From contig CAMCQX010000022.1 in NCBI GenBank assembly GCA_945876985.1, forward strand, positions 1 through 11,727: DNA of 11,727 nt, given 5' to 3'. The notes beneath the pieces were generated by a model. It had not been told where the DNA came from, ran no database searches, and was given only the letters and a program-made list of their open reading frames with translations. Position numbers and translations under genes: made by a program. Numbering within the stretch: the first letter of the stretch is position 1; the number at the start of each line of letters is the position of its first letter. The stretch is from Chitinophaga pinensis (GTDB lineage Bacteria > Bacteroidota > Bacteroidia > UKL13-3). Below, piece by piece: positions 7,595 through 11,727 of the stretch.

Positions 7595-8584
7595 ATGACA
7601 GGCTTTACAAAAGAAACTTACATGCATTGGTTTGAGCAAATGATGCTAATGCGCAGATTTGAAGAGAAAACAGCTCAACTATATGGTCAACAAAAAATAA
7701 AAGGCTTTTGTCATTTATACATTGGTCAGGAAGCAGTTGTGGCAGGAACAATGAGTGCATTAAATAGCGATGACAGAATCATTACAGCTTATCGCGATCA
7801 TGCACATGCTTTGGCTTGTGGAATTACTCCAAATGAAGTAATGGCCGAGTTATATGGAAAAGTTACTGGATGTTCAAAAGGAAAAGGCGGTTCTATGCAT
7901 TTGTTTAGCAAAAAACATAATTTTTTTGGTGGACACGGAATCGTTGGTGGGCAAATTCCTTTAGGTGCAGGATTAGCTTTTGCCGATATGTACCGTGGTG
8001 GAAAACAAGTTACTGTTTGCTATTTTGGCGATGGTGCGGTTCGTCAAGGTGCATTACATGAAGCTTTTAACATGGCTATGTTATGGAAAATTCCTGTTAT
8101 TTTTGTTTGTGAAAACAACGGTTACGCCATGGGAACATCAGTAGAAAGAACCACCACACAAATGGATATTTATAAAATTGGTTTAGCTTACGATATGCCT
8201 TGTAGCGAAGTAGATGGAATGCAAGCAGAAGCTGTTCATACAGCGATAGCCGAAGCTGCCGACAGAGCCAGAAATGGTGATGGTCCAACTTTTTTGGAAA
8301 TTAGAACGTATCGTTACCGCGGACATTCAATGAGTGACCCGGCAAAATATAGAACTAAAGAAGAAGTAGAAGAATATAAAATGCGTGATCCGTTAGAAAG
8401 AGTTAGAAAAACAATTACTGATAATAATTGGGCTTCTGAAGCTGACTTAGATGGCATTGAAGAAAAAATTATGGAAACAATTTTGGCCTCGGTTGAATTT
8501 AGCGAAAACTCACCTTATCCTGAGCAATCAGCTTTATTCGAAGATGTATATTCAGAACCAAATTATCCATTTATTACAGAATAA
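7595..8584 (+). CDS. pdhA: Pyruvate dehydrogenase E1 component, alpha subunit
   Basis: The thiamine-diphosphate-dependent E1 alpha subunit, which with E1 beta decarboxylates pyruvate and passes the acetyl group to lipoyl-E2 to form acetyl-CoA. The ThDP/Mg motif runs from GDG at 145-147 to NN at 174-175 (CENNGYAMG). Upstream are the family stretches FCHLYIGQEA (38-47), YRDHAHAL (66-73) and GKGGSMHLF (97-104). The loop RYRGHSMSDPAKYR (240-253) holds the serines that correspond to the phosphorylation loop of mitochondrial E1 alpha. I chose the ATG at 7595 (329 residues, MTGFTKETYM); an in-frame TTG at 7577 would add only six residues that the family does not need. E1 beta, E2 and E3 genes are not next to it, so they must lie elsewhere. 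The next gene follows after 44 bases and is probably co-transcribed. Branched-chain or acetoin dehydrogenase E1 alpha are less likely alternatives. Confidence 0.93.
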   Translation: MTGFTKETYMHWFEQMMLMRRFEEKTAQLYGQQKIKGFCHLYIGQEAVVAGTMSALNSDDRIITAYRDHAHALACGITPNEVMAELYGKVTGCSKGKGGSMHLFSKKHNFFGGHGIVGGQIPLGAGLAFADMYRGGKQVTVCYFGDGAVRQGALHEAFNMAMLWKIPVIFVCENNGYAMGTSVERTTTQMDIYKIGLAYDMPCSEVDGMQAEAVHTAIAEAADRARNGDGPTFLEIRTYRYRGHSMSDPAKYRTKEEVEEYKMRDPLERVRKTITDNNWASEADLDGIEEKIMETILASVEFSENSPYPEQSALFEDVYSEPNYPFITE

Positions 8585-8628
8585 CAATATTATAAATAAA
8601 ATAAATTTCAAAAATTAATCAAAAGGAA

Positions 8629-9324
8629 ATGTCAGAAAAACACAAAGATTCAGGATTAGATATAGATGCTACAATTATGGAAACTACTCATAAATTGGAA
8701 CATTTTTACCATGAAAACAAAAAAAATATTATAACTGTTGGTTCAGCTATCATTGGTATAGTAGCATTATATTGGGCTTTCACTCAATTTTATTTAGGAC
8801 CAAAAGAAAAAGAAGCACAAATTGCAATTTTTCCTGCTCAAGCATGGTTTGAAATAGATTCTTTTGATTTAGCATTGAATGGTAAAGGCGATAAATTAGG
8901 TTTTTTAGCTATTGCCGATGATTTTAGCATGACTAAAACTGCAAACTTATCACATTTTTATGCTGGTATTTGCTACATGCAAAAAGGTGATTTTGCAAAT
9001 GCAATTTCTCAGTTGGAAGATTTTGATACTGACAATAAATTAATGGGACCAATAGCTACTGGCTTATTAGGCGATGCTTATAGCGAATCAAATGATTATG
9101 ATAAAGCTGTAAAAAACTACATCAAAGCTGCTAACATGGGAAAAAACAAATTAACAGCTCCTATTTATTTAAAGAAAGCAGGATTGGTATATGAAGAACA
9201 AAAAGACTGGAGTAATGCTTTAAGCATGTACGAAAAAATTAAATCTGATTATCCTGAATCAACTGAGGCTGGCGATATTGATAAATTCCTTGAAAGAGCA
9301 AAAGCCAATAACGAAAATAATTAA
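8629..9324 (+). CDS. Membrane-anchored tetratricopeptide-repeat protein, YfgM-like
   Basis: A 231-residue protein with a charged cytoplasmic N-terminus (1-33), one transmembrane helix at about 34-56 (IITVGSAIIGIVALYWAF) and a C-terminal domain built of TPR helices. The TPRs fall at about 107-139 (HFYAGICYMQKGDFANAI), 142-175 (ATGLLGDAYSESNDYDKAV) and 178-211 (PIYLKKAGLVYEEQKDWSNA). This layout is that of the YfgM/TPR_21 family, whose E. coli member assists protein handling at the SecYEG translocon. An AAAGG lies just before the ATG, close for a ribosome site. The gene is probably co-transcribed with pdhA and ends before the REP-like repeat and a terminator. The assignment to YfgM rests on architecture, not on a diagnostic residue. 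Confidence 0.8.
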   Translation: MSEKHKDSGLDIDATIMETTHKLEHFYHENKKNIITVGSAIIGIVALYWAFTQFYLGPKEKEAQIAIFPAQAWFEIDSFDLALNGKGDKLGFLAIADDFSMTKTANLSHFYAGICYMQKGDFANAISQLEDFDTDNKLMGPIATGLLGDAYSESNDYDKAVKNYIKAANMGKNKLTAPIYLKKAGLVYEEQKDWSNALSMYEKIKSDYPESTEAGDIDKFLERAKANNENN

Positions 9325-9331
9325 TTTACTC

Positions 9332-9398
9332 GTCATTGCGAGCGAAGCGTGGCAATCTCAATGAGGTTCCGGTCGGAAGTTTCGTTCCTCGTAATGAC
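9332..9398. repeat. REP-like palindromic intergenic repeat
   Basis: The ends GTCATTGCGAG (9332-9342) and CTCGTAATGAC (9388-9398) are complementary apart from one G-T wobble. The interior holds a CGAAGCG...GCAATCTCA stretch and a small TTCCGGTCGGAA hairpin at 9367-9378. It is far richer in GC than its surroundings. From memory, the string GTCATTGCGAGCGAAGC is a very common dispersed repeat in Bacteroidota and some other bacterial genomes; its copy number here cannot be seen. It lies eight bases after the TPR gene's stop. Confidence 0.8.
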
Positions 9399-9412
9399 TT
9401 ACAAAATAAACC

Positions 9413-9449
9413 AAAAAGAGGCTGCACTTTAAAGTTAGCCTCTTTTTTT
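9413..9449 (+). terminator. Intrinsic terminator between the TPR gene and ribH
   Basis: Stem AAAAAGAGGCT (9413-9423) pairs perfectly with AGCCTCTTTTT (9437-9447), followed by further T residues. The loop contains the palindrome ACTTTAAAGT. It would end the pdhA-TPR transcript, yet it stops only 16 bases before the ribH start codon. The A-run before the stem means it could work in both directions. Confidence 0.9.
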
Positions 9450-9465
9450 ATCAATAAATAAAAAT

Positions 9466-9960
9466 ATGTCAAGCGATTTAAAAAACCTTTCAAACACTGA
9501 TTTGAAAATAAGTAAAGCTTTTACAAAAACTAAAATTTGTATAGCAGTAGCAGAATGGAACAGCGAAATTACTTTTGCCATGCGCGATGGAGCCATTGAT
9601 TTTTTATCCAAAATGGGTGTTAAAGAAAAAAATATTTTGATTAGTTATGTTCCTGGAGCTTACGAATTAGCTTTTGGTGCGCAGCTTTTAGCAGAAAACA
9701 AAAAGTGTGATGCCATTATAACCATTGGCTGCATTATTAAAGGCGATACACCTCATTTTGATTTTATAAGCGATGCTTGTGCCAATGGAATTATGTTAGT
9801 AGGATTACAATATAACATGCCAATTGTATTTGGGGTATTAACTACCAACGATTTAAAACAAGCTAATGAACGCAGTGGCGGAAAGCACGGAAATAAAGGC
9901 ATAGAAGCTGCTGAAACTGCTTTAAAAATGATTGCTTTACAAACAGAATTAACCAAATAA
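9466..9960 (+). CDS. ribH: 6,7-dimethyl-8-ribityllumazine synthase
   Basis: The penultimate enzyme of riboflavin synthesis: it condenses 5-amino-6-ribitylamino-uracil with 3,4-dihydroxy-2-butanone 4-phosphate. It usually assembles as a pentamer or a 60-subunit capsid. The signatures are VPGAYELAFGAQ (62-73), the catalytic loop GCIIKGDTPHFDFI (88-101, with His97 in the position of the conserved general acid/base) and FGVLTTNDLKQANERSGG (122-139), which forms the phosphate-binding and C-terminal part. The aromatic residue of the substrate site is Trp31 in VAEWN. The 164-residue length, with a short N-terminal extension, is ordinary. No other rib gene is adjacent and no FMN riboswitch is visible upstream. 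A terminator hairpin lies just before the start, so its own promoter is not obvious. Confidence 0.96.
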   Translation: MSSDLKNLSNTDLKISKAFTKTKICIAVAEWNSEITFAMRDGAIDFLSKMGVKEKNILISYVPGAYELAFGAQLLAENKKCDAIITIGCIIKGDTPHFDFISDACANGIMLVGLQYNMPIVFGVLTTNDLKQANERSGGKHGNKGIEAAETALKMIALQTELTK

Positions 9961-9964
9961 TGTG

Positions 9965-10048
9965 ATGGGAATATTTTTTTTTATTGTTATTTTCTCCATA
10001 GGAGCTGGTATAATTTATTTATTTAAAAAATACTCAAAAAAGGATTGA
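9965..10048 (+). CDS. Candidate 27-residue single-helix membrane microprotein
   Basis: A short ATG-to-TGA frame starts four bases after the ribH stop codon. It encodes MGIFFFIVIFSIGAGIIYLF followed by a tail of lysines (KKYSKKD). That is one membrane-spanning helix of about 19 residues with a GxG kink and a positively charged C-terminal end, which predicts an N-out or periplasmic start and a cytoplasmic tail. The terminator begins 19 bases later, so the frame fits neatly at the end of the ribH transcript, possibly read by coupled translation. No Shine-Dalgarno sequence is seen, which is usual in this phylum. Chance is the main alternative, since AT-rich DNA easily yields Phe/Ile/Lys codons. 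I do not recognise a family. Confidence 0.45.
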   Translation: MGIFFFIVIFSIGAGIIYLFKKYSKKD

Positions 10049-10067
10049 AGGATTGAGAATCTGATTG

Positions 10068-10107
10068 AAAAAACCATTGGAATAAATTTTATTTCAATGG
10101 TTTTTTT
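10068..10107 (+). terminator. Intrinsic terminator after ribH and the micro-ORF
   Basis: A 19-bp stem with one G-T wobble, AAAAAACCATTGGAATAAA (10068-10086) with TTTATTTCAATGGTTTTTT (10088-10106), is followed by one more T. The A-run and T-run sit within the stem, so it may act in both directions. It separates the ribH unit from the RhuM-Fic gene. Confidence 0.85.
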
Positions 10108-10133
10108 ATATGAATCAATCTGTAAAATGAGCT

Positions 10134-10141
10134 TATATTTG
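10134..10141 (+). promoter_or_regulatory. Candidate -7 promoter element of the RhuM-Fic gene
   Basis: TATATTTG matches the Bacteroidota -7 consensus TAnnTTTG at every fixed base. No TTG is seen at the usual -33 distance. It ends only seven bases before the ATG at 10149, so a start of transcription at the usual spacing would fall on or next to the start codon. Confidence 0.5.
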
Positions 10142-10148
10142 TATTGCA

Positions 10149-11126
10149 ATGAGTGAAATTGAAATATATAAATCTGCTGACAATGCAATTGAACTTCAAG
10201 TAAGTTTTGATAATGATACTGTGTGGTTATCGCAAAAACAAATAGCTGTTGTTTTTGGCATTCAAAGACCAGCAATTACTAAACATTTAAAAAATATTTT
10301 TATTTCTGGCGAATTGAATGAAAGTTCAGTTAGTTCCATTTTGGAACATACTGCAAAAGACAATAAAAAATATCAAACTCAATTTTACAACTTAGACGTA
10401 ATTCTATCTATTGGTTATAGAGTGAATTCAATGCGTGCTACTCAATTTAGAATTTGGGCAACCCAACGTTTGAAAGACTATTTGGTGCAAGGTTATGCAA
10501 TTAACGAAAAACGTTTAAAAGAAGCTAATAGTAAATTACAAGATTTACAAAAAGCCATCACTTTGGCTGTAAAAGCTGGGAATAGTGAAAACTTATCATC
10601 AACTGAAGCAAAAGGAATTTTAATCGTATTAGAACAATATGCTTATGCGCTTGATATATTAGATAAATATGATCACCAAAATCTTACAATAGCACTTCCA
10701 ATTGAAAATGAAGTTGAAGTTCAAAAACTCACTTATGAAAAAGCAATAGAACAAATTAATATTTGGAGAGATTATCAGCAAGCAGGTAAATTATTCGGGA
10801 ATGAAAAAGACCAATCGTTTAAAAGTTCGTTAGACACCATTTACCAAACCTTTGATACTATTGATTTATATCCAAGCTTGGAAGAAAAAGCAGTAAATTT
10901 ATTGTACTTTATAGTTAAAAATCACTCTTTTTCTGATGGCAACAAACGAATTGCTGCGGGATTGTTTATCTATTTTTTAGATTTAAACAATAAGCTTTAT
11001 AATAATTTAGGTGCTAAAATAATTGGAGATAATGCGTTGGTGGCAATTACTATAATGATAGCTGAAAGCAAAACAGAAGAAAAAGATATGATGGTAAAAT
11101 TGGTAGTTAACTTAATAAACAATTGA
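10149..11126 (+). CDS. RhuM-type virulence protein with C-terminal Fic/DOC domain
   Basis: A 325-residue protein joining two modules. Residues about 10-125 match the RhuM family: a helix-turn-helix-like segment at 27-56 (WLSQKQIAVVFGIQRPAITK, then HLKNIFISGEL), followed by YNLDVILSIGYRVNS (80-94) and ATQFRIWATQRLKDYLVQGY (97-116). A helical, coiled-coil-like linker at about 117-145 leads to a Fic/DOC domain at about 195-325. Its active-site motif is HSFSDGNKR (259-267), with His259, Asp263, Asn265 and Arg267. Fic enzymes transfer AMP or phosphate groups to target proteins, and DOC is a toxin kinase of EF-Tu. The second conserved Arg of classical Fic (three residues after Arg267) is replaced by Ala270. 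The gene stands alone between terminators and unrelated genes, with no Phd-like antitoxin beside it. The target and any toxicity are unknown. Confidence 0.88.
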   Translation: MSEIEIYKSADNAIELQVSFDNDTVWLSQKQIAVVFGIQRPAITKHLKNIFISGELNESSVSSILEHTAKDNKKYQTQFYNLDVILSIGYRVNSMRATQFRIWATQRLKDYLVQGYAINEKRLKEANSKLQDLQKAITLAVKAGNSENLSSTEAKGILIVLEQYAYALDILDKYDHQNLTIALPIENEVEVQKLTYEKAIEQINIWRDYQQAGKLFGNEKDQSFKSSLDTIYQTFDTIDLYPSLEEKAVNLLYFIVKNHSFSDGNKRIAAGLFIYFLDLNNKLYNNLGAKIIGDNALVAITIMIAESKTEEKDMMVKLVVNLINN

Positions 11127-11248
11127 TAACATTTCAAACATAGTAAATTCATTTTCCTCAATTTTCAATCGTACATTTTGTTAAACAAGCTAATGTAATT
11201 GTTAGCAATGAAATGCATATCATTTAACCATAAAAACAGAATAGCCAT

Positions 11249-11256
11249 TAGTTTTG
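11249..11256 (+). promoter_or_regulatory. Candidate -7 element for the glucosaminidase gene
   Basis: TAGTTTTG fits TAnnTTTG exactly and lies 22 bases before the ATG at 11279. No -33 TTG is visible at the usual distance, so the call rests on one box in AT-rich DNA. Confidence 0.3.
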
Positions 11257-11278
11257 TTAATTACGATTTTCAAAAATT

Positions 11279-11727
11279 ATGAAACAAATTATTAGTCTAT
11301 TTCTTTGTCTTTTGAGTTTTATTTCATTTGCACAAGATGATGTAAAACCAAAATTAACGGTGGAACAATACATTGAAAAATATTCAGCTTTGGCAGTGGA
11401 AGAAATGTACAGAAGCCATATTCCCGCTAGCATTACCTTGGCCCAAGGAATATTAGAAAGTGGCAATGGAAACAGCCGTTTAGCAACACAAGCAAATAAT
11501 CATTTTGGTATAAAATGTAAAAATACTTGGACCGGACAAACACTGAATGAAGACGATGATGCTCCACAAGAATGTTTTAGAAAATACGATGCTGCCATTG
11601 ATAGCTACCGCGACCATTCCGATTTTTTAATGAATGGCAAACGCTATGCTTTCTTGTTTGATTTGGATAGTAAAGATTACAAAGCTTGGGCTTTTGGTTT
11701 AAAAAAAGCGGGTTATGCTACTAATCC
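11279..11727 (+). CDS. Secreted N-acetylglucosaminidase (GH73-type), 3'-truncated by window end
   Basis: An open frame of 149 codons runs off the end of the window. It begins with a signal peptide (MKQIISLFLCLLSFISFA, cleaved before QDD). From about residue 27 it shows the glucosaminidase/FlgJ fold: YIEKYSALAVEEMYRSHIPA, then SITLAQGILESGNGNSRLA with the likely catalytic Glu60, then NNHFGIKCKNTW (73-84) and FRKYDAAIDSYRDHSDFL (100-117). Such enzymes cleave the glycan strands of peptidoglycan in the periplasm during growth or division, and Bacteroidota members often carry C-terminal LysM repeats, which would lie beyond the window. A cysteine pair at 80 and 99 could form a disulfide. The start is the first ATG and gives a clean signal peptide. 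Confidence 0.9.
   Translation, partial: MKQIISLFLCLLSFISFAQDDVKPKLTVEQYIEKYSALAVEEMYRSHIPASITLAQGILESGNGNSRLATQANNHFGIKCKNTWTGQTLNEDDDAPQECFRKYDAAIDSYRDHSDFLMNGKRYAFLFDLDSKDYKAWAFGLKKAGYATN

Noticed and set aside
8097..8288. Minus-strand frame inside pdhA
   Set aside because: Antisense to the ThDP-binding region; no sign of independent coding.
9325..9465. FMN riboswitch before ribH
   Set aside because: No conserved RFN core could be found; the region is explained by a REP-like palindrome and a terminator.
9753..9956. Minus-strand frame inside ribH
   Set aside because: Fully antisense to conserved ribH motifs.
10043..10068. Three GATTGA copies as a possible operator
   Set aside because: They are unevenly spaced, overlap the micro-ORF stop and the foot of the terminator, and are likely to occur by chance in AT-rich DNA.
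10015..10275. Minus-strand frame across the ribH-unit terminator and the RhuM start
   Set aside because: It spans a terminator hairpin and a strong plus-strand N-terminus; no recognisable product.
11127..11248. Small hairpins (such as GCTAA...TTAGC near 11189) as an operator or terminator after the RhuM-Fic gene
   Set aside because: The stems are five bases or shorter with no T-run; no supported feature is seen in this stretch.

Overview
The window reads as a chromosomal segment of a low-GC member of the Bacteroidota. Three things point there: an N-terminal signal peptide plus a type IX secretion-style C-terminal domain on the large first protein, candidate promoters of the Bacteroidota form TAnnTTTG, and a palindromic intergenic repeat (GTCATTGCGAG...) of a kind common in that phylum. 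No placement below phylum is supported. Most genes here are housekeeping genes.

Layout. Bases 4-4113 (+) hold a large secreted protein with three lamin-tail domains and, with no spacing after its stop codon, a TrmN6-type tRNA adenine methyltransferase. A short CGTCAGACG inverted repeat and an intrinsic terminator separate this pair from a convergent HtrA/Do-type periplasmic serine protease (4241-5707, -). Upstream of htrA lies a terminator (5842-5877) and a 121-bp imperfect palindrome (5908-6028) directly behind the stop codon of a eukaryote-like NADP isocitrate dehydrogenase (6033-7262, -). A 332-bp divergent intergenic region with simple repeats and candidate promoters separates icd from pdhA, the pyruvate dehydrogenase E1 alpha gene (7595-8584, +). 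It is followed by a membrane-anchored TPR protein resembling YfgM (8629-9324). Then come a REP-like repeat and a strong terminator, ribH for lumazine synthase (9466-9960), an unannotated 27-residue single-helix membrane ORF (9965-10048) and another terminator. The last part carries a solitary RhuM/Fic-DOC protein (10149-11126) and the 5' part of a secreted GH73-type glucosaminidase, cut by the window end (11279-11727).

Functional links. Pyruvate dehydrogenase E1 and isocitrate dehydrogenase both act in carbon entry into and flow through the TCA cycle, and they are transcribed divergently. HtrA, the TPR protein and the glucosaminidase all act at or beyond the inner membrane, but nothing shows that they form a pathway.

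The least ordinary signals are the RhuM-Fic protein, whose Fic motif has a Doc-like lysine and whose promoter implies a near-leaderless mRNA, the 121-bp palindrome beside icd, the micro-ORF after ribH, and the terminator placed immediately before ribH. I do not see a clear new multi-gene system.
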